The notes beneath the pieces are model-generated. The model was not told the DNA's origin. It saw nothing but the letters and a program-made list of their open reading frames with translations, and ran no database searches. Positions 1 through 8,138 of a DNA stretch of 30,800 nt are shown piece after piece; position 1 is the first letter of the stretch, and every line of letters starts with the position of its first letter. Source of the DNA: Dermatophilus congolensis (GTDB lineage: Bacteria > Actinomycetota > Actinomycetes > Actinomycetales > Dermatophilaceae). The position numbers and the translations under genes were made by a program. The DNA lies in NCBI GenBank assembly GCA_030538115.1, contig JAUNUP010000019.1, positions 36,478 to 67,277 on the forward strand, read 5' to 3'.

Positions 1-51
1 TTTTTTTTTTTTTTTTAAATTCCTAAACATATATCCCTGAAAAACGTCGAT

Positions 52-69
52 AGGGGGGGTGCGCCCCCT
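52..69 (-). terminator. possible weak terminator of iolE
   Basis: A run of G (53-59) faces a run of C (64-68), giving a six-pair stem with a loop of about six bases. Read on the minus strand it lies about 50 bases after the iolE stop and is followed, after a few bases, by a short T run (bases 41-45 on the plus strand are A-rich). The stem is short, so this is a tentative call. Confidence 0.3.
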
Positions 70-116
70 CACCGGCGCCCCCACCTCCTGTCTCTCGTAA
101 GAGCGATCGCTGGGCA

Positions 117-989
117 TCATCCCAGGTCGATGGCCTCCACGTACTCGCGGTTGATGCGAGCCGCTTCCTTGGGGTGTTTGTGCGTGGTGTCCTGTTCGAG
201 GACGTACCAGCCGGCGTAGCCGTTGGACTCCAGCCACCGCACGATGGCAGGGATGTCGACGAGGCCCTGGCCCAGTTCGGGGAAGATGATCCCGTACAGG
301 GCCTGGGAGAACGACCAGTCGTTGTCCTTGGCCGCCTGCAGTACTTTCGGGTCCACGTCTTTGAGGTGCACGTGCTCGACGCGGTGGCCGTACTCGGGCA
401 GGAAGTCCATCGCGTCGCCGCCGCCGTACTTGAGGTGGCCCACATCGAGGCACCAACCCACCTTGGTCGGGTCGGTCTCGTCGAGGAAGCGCTTGGTCTC
501 GGCGGCCGTTTCGACGTAGGTGCCCACGTGGTTGTGGAGCACCACCTTCATGCCCATGGGTTCGAGCAGGTCGGCGAGGTGGGCCAGACCGTCGGCCAGG
601 TTCGTCCACTGCTCGTCGGTGAGGCCGCGGGACTCGTCCACGTGACCGCCCTCGTCGTCCCGGCGCTGATCGCCCAGCTCGGCGGCCACGAGGATGTCCC
701 CCCCGGCGGCCTTGACACGGCGCGCCACGGAGAGCGCGGCCTCGTCGGCCTCGTCCCACTTGTCACGGTCGCGGTAGCCGAGGCGGACGAACGCGCCGAC
801 CATGTCCATGTTGCGGGCCGCCATCTTCTCGCGCACCAGCTCCGGGTCGTCGGGCATGCCCGGGCCCCACTCGGTGGCGGTGTAGCCGGCCTCGACCATG
901 TCGTCGAGCATTTGGTCGGGGTCGGTATAGGGGCGGAAGTCGGGGATGTCTCCGTTGTTCCAGTTGCAGGGTGCGGTCGAGATCTTCAT
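117..989 (-). CDS. iolE: inosose dehydratase, IolE family (2-keto-myo-inositol dehydratase)
   Basis: A 290-residue TIM-barrel protein of the sugar phosphate isomerase/epimerase superfamily. IolE removes water from 2-keto-myo-inositol to give the trihydroxycyclohexane dione, the second step of inositol catabolism, in the cytoplasm. The order of motifs matches Bacillus IolE: NNGDIP near residue 12, LTDEQW near 123, the LHNHVGT metal/substrate strand at 151-157, the LDVGH motif at 181-185, HVHLKDV at 206-212, and EQD near 265-267. Length equals the usual IolE length. The ATG has GAGGAG nine bases upstream. It is transcribed alone from a promoter with a TATAGT -10 (1064-1069) overlapped by a palindromic operator. 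This is the best IolE match of the four TIM-barrel genes here; exact substrate stereochemistry is inferred. Confidence 0.85.
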   Translation of the reverse strand: MKISTAPCNWNNGDIPDFRPYTDPDQMLDDMVEAGYTATEWGPGMPDDPELVREKMAARNMDMVGAFVRLGYRDRDKWDEADEAALSVARRVKAAGGDILVAAELGDQRRDDEGGHVDESRGLTDEQWTNLADGLAHLADLLEPMGMKVVLHNHVGTYVETAAETKRFLDETDPTKVGWCLDVGHLKYGGGDAMDFLPEYGHRVEHVHLKDVDPKVLQAAKDNDWSFSQALYGIIFPELGQGLVDIPAIVRWLESNGYAGWYVLEQDTTHKHPKEAARINREYVEAIDLG

Positions 990-1063
990 CGATCCGAGCT
1001 CCTCGGTTGTGCGGCGTGTTCTGAATCGCGGGTGCGAGAGGGGTGAGAGGCTGCGAAAGCCTG

Positions 1064-1080
1064 ACTATATGTTCGCACAT
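1064..1080 (-). promoter_or_regulatory. iolE promoter -10 and overlapping palindromic operator (site A)
   Basis: On the minus strand a TATAGT -10 occupies 1064-1069. Immediately upstream, 1069-1080 reads ATGTTCGCACAT, a near-perfect inverted repeat fitting WTGTYNNRACAW with one deviation (C for R). A GGACATTAA half-site follows at 1083-1091. The operator lies in the -10/-35 spacer, the expected place for a repressor. The same arrangement recurs upstream of iolT. Confidence 0.6.
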
Positions 1081-1193
1081 CAGGACATTAACGAGAACGG
1101 GTCGTGCGGGAAGTTGCTTCCTCGGGGATGTTCTCGCTGGTCAGAGGTGCTGTGATGTCCGCCACTGCACAGCGATCTGGGGCCGGAGGTGCC

Positions 1194-1227
1194 GCCGAAT
1201 CCGGCACCCATGGGTGCCGGATTCGGC
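1194..1227 (-). terminator. perfect palindromic terminator of iolT
   Basis: A 17-base arm (1194-1210) is followed at once by its exact reverse complement (1211-1227), centred on CCATGG. It starts about 22 bases beyond the iolT stop on the minus strand. There is no U tract, as is common for GC-rich actinobacterial terminators. Confidence 0.75.
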
Positions 1228-1249
1228 TCTTGTGAGAAGAGGTGATCGC

Positions 1250-2683
1250 TCAGTAGTACTTGCCGACGGCGAAGTCCTCTTCGAGTTGCTCAAGGGAGCG
1301 GCCGGAGGTGTTGGGCAGGTACTTCCACAGGAAGACCAGCACGAGCAGGCCGGCGACGAAAAAGATGCCGAACATGCCCTGGAGGCCGGCTGCGGCCACC
1401 ACGATCGGGAACGCGAACGTGATGATCGTGTTGGTGATCCACAAGCAGAAGATCGTGATTCCCATACCGAATCCACGCATCTTGAGCGGGAACATCTCGG
1501 ACAGGATTACCCAGACGGGGGCGTTGAGAGCCAGCTGCATGAAGAACACGAACAGGGCGCTCAGGACCAGCACCAGCCAGGCGCGAGTGATGCTGGCGGG
1601 CAGCACCGAGGTGGTGATAAGTATCAGGCCGTGCATGGTGGTGGTGAGGATGAAGCCGGTGATGATGAGCTTGCGGCGGCTGACGCGCTCCATTACCCAG
1701 AACAGGCAGATCGCGGTCCCGGCCACAGCCAGCACGCCGTTGGCGATGTTCGCGATGATGGCCGCTCGGGAGTCGAATCCGGCCTGGCCGAGCACCTGGG
1801 TGCCGTAGTACATGATCGAGTTGATGCCGGTGAGCTGCTGAGACATGGCTATGCCGATACCGATGAGGACGAGCTTGCGGATCCAGGGCGTCTTCATGTC
1901 GGACCAGCCGCCCATGTGGGAGGCTTCCTCTTCTGCGGCGAGACGGCGCACCTCGGCGATTTCGGCGCGAGCGCGCTCCTCGTGGCGGACGCGCATGAGT
2001 ACCGCGAGGGCTTCGTCCTCGCGACCGTGGGCGAGCAGCCAGCGAGGCGACTCGGGCTGCTTGAGCATGCCGAAGAACAAGGCGACGGCAGGCAGCGCGG
2101 CGATGAAGAGCATGTAGCGCCACACGGCGTCGTGGTGGCCGGCGACGTTGTAGATGATCGCGTTGATGAGGAACGCGAGGAACTGGCCGATGACGATGGC
2201 GAGTTCGTTGCGGCCCGAGAGTGATCCGCGGCGCTCTTGCGGGGCCAGTTCGGCCAGATAGACCGGAACGGTCACCGAGGCGGCGCCGACGGCCAAGCCG
2301 AGGACGACTCGGCCGATCAGCAGCGTGATGAGTTCGGGCGCGAAGACACACAAGAGTGTGCCGACGAAGAACAGGATCGCGACCTGGATGAGGGTCTTGC
2401 GGCGGCCCTGCGCATCGTTGATGCGGCCGCCGAATAGAGCGCCGAAAGCTGCGCCGAGCAGGAGGGTGGCGGTGACCAGACCCTCACCGGTGGCGGTGAG
2501 CTGGAAGTCCTCCATGAGCGGTTCGAGTGCACCGTTGATGACGCCGGTGTCGTACCCGAACAACAGACCACCGAACGTTGCGATGACCGCGATCTTGTCC
2601 AGGTGGCGTTGGTGCGGGCCTGGACGTAGCGGCGGAAGTTCGATGTTCTCGCCTGGAGAAAGAGGCGTGCCCCCGTGTGACAT
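1250..2683 (-). CDS. iolT: myo-inositol/proton symporter, MFS sugar porter family (IolT-like)
   Basis: A 477-residue major facilitator of the sugar-porter family, predicted to have 12 membrane segments and to import inositol. Visible signatures are GGLLFGYDTGVINGAL in TM1 (about residues 38-53), the GRRKT loop 2-3 motif, an ASVTVPVYLAELAP stretch with ERRG after it, PESPRWL ahead of the central loop, QQLTGINSIMYYG in TM7, and SEMFPLKMRG near TM10-11. These match Bacillus subtilis IolT closely and length is typical. The ATG has AAAGGA six bases upstream. Transcribed alone toward iolE, it has its own palindromic terminator and a promoter with operator site B. Sugar porters are promiscuous, so glucose or other cyclitols are possible secondary substrates. 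Confidence 0.85.
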   Translation of the reverse strand: MSHGGTPLSPGENIELPPLRPGPHQRHLDKIAVIATFGGLLFGYDTGVINGALEPLMEDFQLTATGEGLVTATLLLGAAFGALFGGRINDAQGRRKTLIQVAILFFVGTLLCVFAPELITLLIGRVVLGLAVGAASVTVPVYLAELAPQERRGSLSGRNELAIVIGQFLAFLINAIIYNVAGHHDAVWRYMLFIAALPAVALFFGMLKQPESPRWLLAHGREDEALAVLMRVRHEERARAEIAEVRRLAAEEEASHMGGWSDMKTPWIRKLVLIGIGIAMSQQLTGINSIMYYGTQVLGQAGFDSRAAIIANIANGVLAVAGTAICLFWVMERVSRRKLIITGFILTTTMHGLILITTSVLPASITRAWLVLVLSALFVFFMQLALNAPVWVILSEMFPLKMRGFGMGITIFCLWITNTIITFAFPIVVAAAGLQGMFGIFFVAGLLVLVFLWKYLPNTSGRSLEQLEEDFAVGKYY

Positions 2684-3130
2684 TGGGTTTCCTTTCGATC
2701 ACCCGCCCGTGGGCGAAGACGACGTTGTCGATGATCCCGTCAGCCGCGACCGGGCTGATCTGCGAGGCGCCGACCGCGGGCCGGGGTGGCTCAGGCGGCG
2801 ATTGCGCGACTGGTCAGTATGTTTGCACATGCGGACATTAATGGGAAGAGGTTCCGGCGGGGGATCTCCTGCGAGTAGGGTTTCTGCTGGCCAGAGAGCT
2901 GTGATACGCGCCACCTCCGCGTGATGCGCCACCGGGCAGGGCGTGGCGTCTCGGATCCTCGGGATCGGGTCGGGGAAGCTCGGCAGGTCGCGGAGGTGCG
3001 GGCAGCTGAGTGGTGTGACGGTCGGCACTCCTTCGTCAGGTGCGGGCGGCGAGGGTGGTCCGCGGTGCGGCAATGTCGTAATGTCTTCTCATTACCTGGC
3101 CGTACAGTCGTGAAAGGGTAAGAGCAGCCC
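2684..3130. promoter_or_regulatory. divergent control region between iolT and the IdhA-type dehydrogenase
   Basis: No gene is credible in these 447 bases. They hold operator site B for iolT (2819-2830, with an adjacent GGACATTAA half-site at 2833-2841), a conserved CTGGCCAGAG..GCTGTGAT block at 2887-2905 that is also found upstream of iolE at the same 67-base distance from the operator, and near the plus-strand gene a weak site C (3082-3091, TGTCTTCTCA inside TAATGTC..CATTA). A TACAGT hexamer at 3103-3108 is a likely -10 for the dehydrogenase gene. Confidence 0.55.
2819..2830. promoter_or_regulatory. operator site B upstream of iolT
   Basis: The 12-mer ATGTTTGCACAT is an inverted repeat differing by one base from site A (ATGTTCGCACAT). 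It lies about 137 bases upstream of the iolT start and next to a CATACT hexamer on the minus strand that could be the -10. Confidence 0.55.
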
Positions 3131-4141
3131 ATGAAGATCGGAATCGCTGGCACTGGACGCATCGGTGCCTACCATGCCAACACGCTCAAGGGCCTCGAGT
3201 CGGTCACGGAGGTCGTGCTGGCCGACGCGTTCCCCGAGGCGGCCACGCGCGTCGCGATGGAGCTGGAACTCACCGCGGTCGAGGACGTACCCGCGTTGCT
3301 CGCCTCGGGTATCGACGGGCTCGTCATCGCCTCGCCGACCACCACGCACGAGTCGCTCATCCGCGCCGGGGTCGAGGCCGGAATCCCGACGTTCTGCGAG
3401 AAGCCCGTGGCGGCTGACCTGGAATCGGCGCTCGCGCTGGGGCGGCTTGAGAAGGAACATCCCGACGTGCCGATCCACATCGGCTTCCAGCGTCGTTTCG
3501 ACGCCGGCTACATACGGGCGCAGGAGGCCGTGGCCAGCGGGGAGCTCGGCTTTGTGCACACGGTGCGCGCCACCAGCCTCGACACCGCGCCACCGCCGGC
3601 GGAGTACATCAAGGTGTCCGGCGGTATCTTCCGCGACTGCAACATCCACGACTTCGACATCATTCGGTTCGTCACCGGCGCTGAGGTGAAGAGCGTGTAC
3701 GCGGTCGGTGCCAATAAGGGCGCGGAGTACATCAAGGCCAACGACGACATTGACACGGGCATGGGCATCTTCGTAATGGATGATGACACCCTGGTCACGT
3801 TTTCCTCCACCCGTCACAACGCGTACGGCCACGACGTGCGCATGGAGGTGCACGGCTCCGTAGGTGACCTGGCGGTGGGGATGGACGCCACGCTCGCCCT
3901 CGTCTCGGCCGAGCCGAAGGGTCTGGCCCCGGCCGGTCCGCGCGTCATCGATTTCATGGACCGATTCCTTCCGGCCTACGTACGCGAATTGACCGCGTTC
4001 GTCGAGGTGGCCGCAGGCAAGCGCCCGAGCCCGTGCACCGTCTACGACGGCGTCCAGGCCCAGCGCATGGCAGAGGCCGCCGACCGCTCGCGCCGCGAAG
4101 GTCGCCCCGTGACCATGAGTGAGATCCCCAACGTCGACTGA
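3131..4141 (+). CDS. iolG: inositol 2-dehydrogenase, Gfo/Idh/MocA family (IdhA-type)
   Basis: A 336-residue NAD(P)-dependent dehydrogenase that should oxidise myo-inositol, or a stereoisomer, to the inosose. The Rossmann motif GTGRIG is at residues 7-12, the EKP lysine at 91, GFQRRFDAGY near 118-127, and the catalytic pair in FRDCNIHDFD is Asp169/His173. The APPPAEYIKVSGGIFRD segment is characteristic of rhizobial IdhA inositol dehydrogenases, so this differs from the Bacillus-type IolG at 10305. The ATG is preceded by AAAGGG at a long spacing of about 12 bases. It is a single-gene unit ended by a strong hairpin, divergent from iolT. Scyllo- or chiro-inositol specificity cannot be excluded. 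Confidence 0.8.
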   Translation: MKIGIAGTGRIGAYHANTLKGLESVTEVVLADAFPEAATRVAMELELTAVEDVPALLASGIDGLVIASPTTTHESLIRAGVEAGIPTFCEKPVAADLESALALGRLEKEHPDVPIHIGFQRRFDAGYIRAQEAVASGELGFVHTVRATSLDTAPPPAEYIKVSGGIFRDCNIHDFDIIRFVTGAEVKSVYAVGANKGAEYIKANDDIDTGMGIFVMDDDTLVTFSSTRHNAYGHDVRMEVHGSVGDLAVGMDATLALVSAEPKGLAPAGPRVIDFMDRFLPAYVRELTAFVEVAAGKRPSPCTVYDGVQAQRMAEAADRSRREGRPVTMSEIPNVD

Positions 4142-4163
4142 CGCGTCGAGCACGCACGCAAGG

Positions 4164-4197
4164 CCGCCCGGCTGCTGGTGTTCCGGCAGCCGGGCGG
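4164..4197. terminator. bidirectional terminator between convergent genes
   Basis: A 12-pair GC-rich stem (4164-4175 with 4186-4197) and a 10-base loop lie between the ends of the plus-strand dehydrogenase (4141) and the minus-strand AspT-type transporter (4226). It could serve both. Confidence 0.75.
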
Positions 4198-4225
4198 TTC
4201 TCGCATGCGGTGGATGTCAGCGCCC

Positions 4226-5812
4226 CTACGCCAGTAGTGCTAGGACCGCTGCGGTGAGGATCTTGGCGAGCATGCCGACGGGGTAGGCGAGGCTGTACGC
4301 GGCCGAGACCCGGAAGTCGTGGCCGGTGCGGGAGTCGGCGAAGGCGAGGTTGGCGGGTTGGGTTTGGGTCCCGGCGAGAAACCCCACCAGCGTGGTGATC
4401 TCCATCCGGAGCACGACTTTGCCCATCACGTAGGCGCTGATCCCCAGGGTCATAGTGACGACCACGCCGAGAGTGAGCATCGACAGCCACTTGCCGCTGG
4501 CCACCGCGCCCAGAATCTGCCCGCCGGAGCGCGAGCCCACCTGGGCCAGGAACAACAACAGCCCCAGGTCGGTCAGCACCGTGGTGACGGTGAGGGGCAA
4601 CGTAGTCATCACCGGCCCGATGCGGCCGATGTGCCCCAGCAGCAATCCCACTAATAGGCACCCCAGGGCCGAGCCGAACACGAACGTGCCACCGCCGGGC
4701 AGCGGGAACGGGATGAGGCCGATCGCGAACCCGGCGGCCACGCCGAGCCCCAGCCACACCGCGTTCAGGGTGGTCATTCCCCGCGAGGAGTCACCGAAGT
4801 ACTTACCGACCTCGCCCATCTGGTCGCGCGGGGCCACCACGCGCACGCGGTCACCCGGCTGCAGCACGAGGGCGGGGTGGGCCACCATGTCGAGGTCGGC
4901 GCGGCGCACCAGCGACGCGGTGGCTCCGAACCTGCTCTCCAAGCCGAGTTCGCCGAGCGAGCGCCCCACTAGGGCCGGGTTCGAGACGGTGATGCGCCGA
5001 AAGTCGAGAACCCCGCGGTCCTGCATGAGCAGGCTGTTGGTCACGGTGCCGAACTGTGCGATCGCGTGGGTGAGTACGGCCGCGTCACCTACCACCGTGA
5101 CCGTGTCCCCGACGCCGAGCACACGGTCAGCGGTGGCCAACTCCACGTCGGTGCTGCCTGCAGGCAGCACCCGAGAGAGAGTGATCGCGTCGCCGTGAGC
5201 CTTCTCCAAGTCGCGCACGGTGAGCTCTGGGTCGATCCGCTCCAGCAGCACGTCCTTGAACACGATCTCGGGCGGTGCCTCCGAGGGGTCCACGCCTTTA
5301 CGCAGCGCGAACTGCTGGATCAGCAGGATGCCGAGCACGCCGAAGACGTAGGCGAGCGAGTATCCGACCGTGACGTCCGGGGTGCCGCCCGCGGCCGCCA
5401 TAGCGGCGGTGTTGGTGACGGCGCCGGCGAACGTGCCCGCCGACTCCGGGATGGTCAACCCCAGCAGCGGGCCGGTGACGAGCGCTGCAGCGCCCGCGAG
5501 GACCACGGCCACCACCACGGACAGCATCGCCCTGCCCTGCGTGCGCAGCCCGTTCGCGAATACCGGCCCCGACGAGATGCCCACTGCGAACGTGAACAGC
5601 GCGAGCCCCATGGTGCCGAAGCCGGGGGTGATCTCCATGCTGATGCCACGGGTGGCCCCCAGCGCTGAGACGGCGATGGAGACGAACAGCACGGCCGCCG
5701 CCCCCAACGCCACCCCGCCGACCCGGATGTTGCCGACCACAGACCCCACCCCGACCAGTAGAAACAGCAGCATGATCGGGTTGGCGGCCAGCCAATTCAA
5801 TACCAGGTCCAT
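4226..5812 (-). CDS. AspT/YidE-family antiporter with two RCK_C (TrkA-C) domains
   Basis: A 528-residue membrane protein of the aspartate:alanine exchanger family. The layout is typical: an N-terminal membrane domain (residues about 1-170), two consecutive soluble TrkA-C domains (about 190-275 and 285-365), then a second membrane domain (about 370-528) ending in the conserved run from TLVGFLAGTQTQPANLAF. Known relatives exchange aspartate and alanine or export dicarboxylates such as succinate (SucE in Corynebacterium). It starts 39 bases after the mmsB stop on the same strand, with only a weak GGGGCC Shine-Dalgarno, so it is probably cotranscribed with mmsB and under operator site D. An organic-acid export role linked to inositol breakdown is inference; the substrate is unknown. 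Confidence 0.85.
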   Translation of the reverse strand: MDLVLNWLAANPIMLLFLLVGVGSVVGNIRVGGVALGAAAVLFVSIAVSALGATRGISMEITPGFGTMGLALFTFAVGISSGPVFANGLRTQGRAMLSVVVAVVLAGAAALVTGPLLGLTIPESAGTFAGAVTNTAAMAAAGGTPDVTVGYSLAYVFGVLGILLIQQFALRKGVDPSEAPPEIVFKDVLLERIDPELTVRDLEKAHGDAITLSRVLPAGSTDVELATADRVLGVGDTVTVVGDAAVLTHAIAQFGTVTNSLLMQDRGVLDFRRITVSNPALVGRSLGELGLESRFGATASLVRRADLDMVAHPALVLQPGDRVRVVAPRDQMGEVGKYFGDSSRGMTTLNAVWLGLGVAAGFAIGLIPFPLPGGGTFVFGSALGCLLVGLLLGHIGRIGPVMTTLPLTVTTVLTDLGLLLFLAQVGSRSGGQILGAVASGKWLSMLTLGVVVTMTLGISAYVMGKVVLRMEITTLVGFLAGTQTQPANLAFADSRTGHDFRVSAAYSLAYPVGMLAKILTAAVLALLA

Positions 5813-5851
5813 CGTGTATCGGCCCCTACCGAGTCGATTTCAGGAGTGTTC

Positions 5852-6763
5852 TCAGGCTTCCTTCGGGGCACCCGCAGCGTTCGGGTCGTAGTTGCGGATG
5901 ATCAGGGAGCAGTCGTAGTTGATGAACCCGTCGTCGATTAGCTGGTCGAACTGACGGGTGGCTTCCTTGGCGGCCGGAAGGTCTAGGCCCACCTCTTTGG
6001 CGGCCGACAGGGCCAGACCGATGTCCTTGCGCGCCAGGTCGGTGCGGAAGTTAGCGGCGAACCCGTTGTTGGCGGCGGCGCTGGCGATGATGTCGGGCAC
6101 CGGGTACCAGGTCTGCAGCGCCCACGAGTTACCTGAGGAGACCGCTGCGATGTCCCAGAACGCCTTAGCGTCCAGGCCGAGGCGCTCGGCGAGAATCGCG
6201 CCCTCGGCGCAGGACTGGAGGCAGATGAACAACATCATGTTGTTCGCGATCTTGGCCGCCTCACCGGTGGTGGGGCCGCCGGTAGCGAAGATGTTGCCGG
6301 CCATCGGCTCGATGAACGGGCGCGCCTTCTCCACCGCCTCGGGGGCGCCGCCCACCATGAAGGTCAGCGTGGCGGCCTCGGCGCCCGAGGGGCCGCCCGA
6401 AACGGGAGCATCAACCATGGCTAGGCCTGCTTCGGTGGCGGCTTCGTGGACTGCGCGGCAGGAGGCGATGTCGATGGTGGAGGAGTCGATGAGGATGGTG
6501 TTCTTGTCGGCCAGCGCGATGACGCCTTCCTCGCCCAGGTAGGTGGCGCGCACGTGGTCGCCCTTGGGCAGCATGGTGATGATCGCGTCGGTGCCCTTGA
6601 CGAGGTCGGCGAGGGTGGGCACGGGGGTGACTCCGGCCTTCGCGACCTCCTCGCGCGCCTGCTCCGACAGGTCGAATCCGCGCACCTCGTGACCGGCCTT
6701 GACCTGGTCGGCCGCCATGTGGCGACCCATGTTGCCCAGCCCGATGAATCCGATGGTTGCCAT
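5852..6763 (-). CDS. mmsB: 3-hydroxyisobutyrate dehydrogenase / 2-hydroxy-3-oxopropionate reductase family protein
   Basis: A 303-residue beta-hydroxyacid dehydrogenase. GFIGLGNMG at residues 5-13 is the dinucleotide site, DAPVSGGPSGAEA at 118-130 the substrate loop, and Lys171 with Asn175 in EAAKIANNMM the catalytic pair. The SSGNSWALQTW and KDIGLALSAAKE stretches favour the MmsB branch over GarR. The ORF is open 50 codons further upstream, but the ATG at 6763 has GGAGG eight bases away and begins exactly at the family N terminus. The promoter carries operator site D, so the gene seems part of the inositol regulon. It could reduce malonate semialdehyde, the inositol product that MmsA otherwise oxidises, to 3-hydroxypropionate; that role is inferred. 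Followed by the AspT-type gene. Confidence 0.85.
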   Translation of the reverse strand: MATIGFIGLGNMGRHMAADQVKAGHEVRGFDLSEQAREEVAKAGVTPVPTLADLVKGTDAIITMLPKGDHVRATYLGEEGVIALADKNTILIDSSTIDIASCRAVHEAATEAGLAMVDAPVSGGPSGAEAATLTFMVGGAPEAVEKARPFIEPMAGNIFATGGPTTGEAAKIANNMMLFICLQSCAEGAILAERLGLDAKAFWDIAAVSSGNSWALQTWYPVPDIIASAAANNGFAANFRTDLARKDIGLALSAAKEVGLDLPAAKEATRQFDQLIDDGFINYDCSLIIRNYDPNAAGAPKEA

Positions 6764-6874
6764 TGCCGTGTTCCTCCACACTCGTGACTCTTCGCTGCCC
6801 GACGATGCGGGACTTCCGCGCCGCCGGTGGGCGGGCGCTCTGGGAAGCGATACCTGCACCATACCTTTGTGCTG

Positions 6875-6886
6875 TTGTTCGGACAA
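6875..6886. promoter_or_regulatory. operator site D upstream of mmsB
   Basis: TTGTTCGGACAA is an inverted repeat that exactly fits WTGTYNNRACAW. It overlaps the predicted -35 element of mmsB. Confidence 0.55.
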
Positions 6887-7010
6887 TAGGATGAGTCGAC
6901 TAACTCTGCGCACTCAGTCACGGCGGGCAGTGGTGTCGCGCCTGGCTTGACGTGGGGCGCTCCGGGGGTGGTTGCCCCAGGGCGCCAAGGGTGATGACTG
7001 TGATTGTAAA

Positions 7011-7022
7011 ATGTCATGACAT
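7011..7022. promoter_or_regulatory. operator site E upstream of iolC
   Basis: ATGTCATGACAT is a perfect 12-base palindrome. Its core TGTCATGACA also fits the KGWCHTRACA consensus recalled for the GntR-type IolR of Corynebacterium glutamicum. It lies about 118 bases before the iolC start. Confidence 0.6.
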
Positions 7023-7139
7023 CAGAACAAAAGATTGACTCGACGTCTGCGATGGGCGACAATGCGTATGAACCAGAGACGGTTGCTGGGTGCGCGGTAA
7101 CGAGACCGTGGCATCCGGCCCGGGACGGAGTGGGACGCC

Positions 7140-8138
7140 ATGTCGGCACGGAAGGATGCGCCCGCGGGTGCACATGATGTTCTGGCCATCGGTCGAATCG
7201 GTGTGGATATCTACCCGATTCAGATCGGCGTCGGCCTTGAGGAGGTCGAGACCTTCGGCAAGTTCCTCGGAGGCAGCGCCACCAACGTGGCGGTGGCCGT
7301 AGCCCGGTACGGTCATGACTCGGCGGTGATCACGCGCACAGGTGACGACCCCTTCGGCAACTTCGTGCGCCAGGAACTCGTCCGCCTGGGTGTGAGCACC
7401 GATTACGTGGGTAAGGATCGCAAACTGCCCACCCCGGTTACCTTCTGTGAGATCTTCCCGCCGGACGACTTCCCGCTGTACTTCTACCGCTACCCCAAGG
7501 CGCCGGACCTGGAGGTCTCCGTGACCGACCTGCCACTGCAGGCCATCCGGGACGCCAGGATCTACTGGTCCACCGTGACGGGCCTGAGCGTGGAGCCCAG
7601 CCGCAGTGCACACTTCGCCGCCTGGGAGGCGCGCGCGCGTCGCAGTCACACCATCCTCGACCTCGACTACCGACCCATGTTCTGGGACAGCGAGGAGGAT
7701 GCCACCGAGCAGGTCGGCAAGGCCCTGGGGCGCTGCACCGTTGCCGTGGGCAACAAGGAGGAGTGCCGCATCGCGGTCGGTGAGACCGAGCCGCTGCGCG
7801 CCGCCGACGCCCTGCTGGAGCGGGGTATTGAGGTGGCTGTGGTCAAGCAGGGCCCCAGGGGCACGCTGGTGAAGACCGCGGACGAGTTGTTCGAGGTGCC
7901 GCCCACCGTGGTCGACACGATGAACGGCCTCGGCGCCGGGGACGCATTCGGTGGCGGCATGTGTCACGGACTACTGGCGGGCTGGGATCTGCGTCGCTCC
8001 ATCGAGTTCGCCAGCGCTGCTGGCGCTTTCGTGGCAAGCAAGCTGGAGTGCTCAACCGCCATGCCAAATGAGGCCGAGGTGCTCGATCTGCAGGCCGCGT
8101 ATCAGGCGAAACTCGAGGCGCAGAAGGGGGGAAAGTGA
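7140..8138 (+). CDS. iolC: 5-dehydro-2-deoxygluconokinase (IolC, PfkB family)
   Basis: A 332-residue ribokinase/PfkB-family sugar kinase. IolC phosphorylates 5-dehydro-2-deoxy-D-gluconate (DKG) with ATP to give the 6-phosphate. The PfkB signature 1 region GGSATNVAVAVARYG spans residues 44-58, and the C-terminal DTMNGLGAGDAFGGG (259-273) supplies the anion hole and catalytic base Asp268. FCEIFPPDDFPLYFYRYPKAPD near 102-123 is typical of IolC. The ATG follows a GGAG about eight bases upstream. Its TGA overlaps the next start, so it is translationally coupled to the Cgl0159-type gene, the order known from corynebacterial iol clusters. The promoter carries operator site E. Confidence 0.9.
   Translation: MSARKDAPAGAHDVLAIGRIGVDIYPIQIGVGLEEVETFGKFLGGSATNVAVAVARYGHDSAVITRTGDDPFGNFVRQELVRLGVSTDYVGKDRKLPTPVTFCEIFPPDDFPLYFYRYPKAPDLEVSVTDLPLQAIRDARIYWSTVTGLSVEPSRSAHFAAWEARARRSHTILDLDYRPMFWDSEEDATEQVGKALGRCTVAVGNKEECRIAVGETEPLRAADALLERGIEVAVVKQGPRGTLVKTADELFEVPPTVVDTMNGLGAGDAFGGGMCHGLLAGWDLRRSIEFASAAGAFVASKLECSTAMPNEAEVLDLQAAYQAKLEAQKGGK

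Larger units (their letters stand above)
6764..7139. promoter_or_regulatory. divergent control region between mmsB and iolC
   Basis: No gene is seen in these 376 bases. For mmsB (minus strand) there is a -35 TTGTCC and -10 TATGGT separated by 17 bases (about 6858-6886), with operator site D overlapping the -35. For iolC (plus strand) a TTGACT (7035-7040) and GACAAT (7058-7063) pair has a 17-base spacer, with operator site E just upstream. The iolC leader would then be about 70 bases. Confidence 0.55.

Noticed and set aside
174..1046. A 290-residue plus-strand frame opposite iolE
   Set aside because: Mirror of iolE; Val/His/Gly-rich, no family features.
3092..4153. A 353-residue minus-strand frame opposite the IdhA-type gene
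   Set aside because: Shadow of a gene with clear Rossmann and catalytic motifs.
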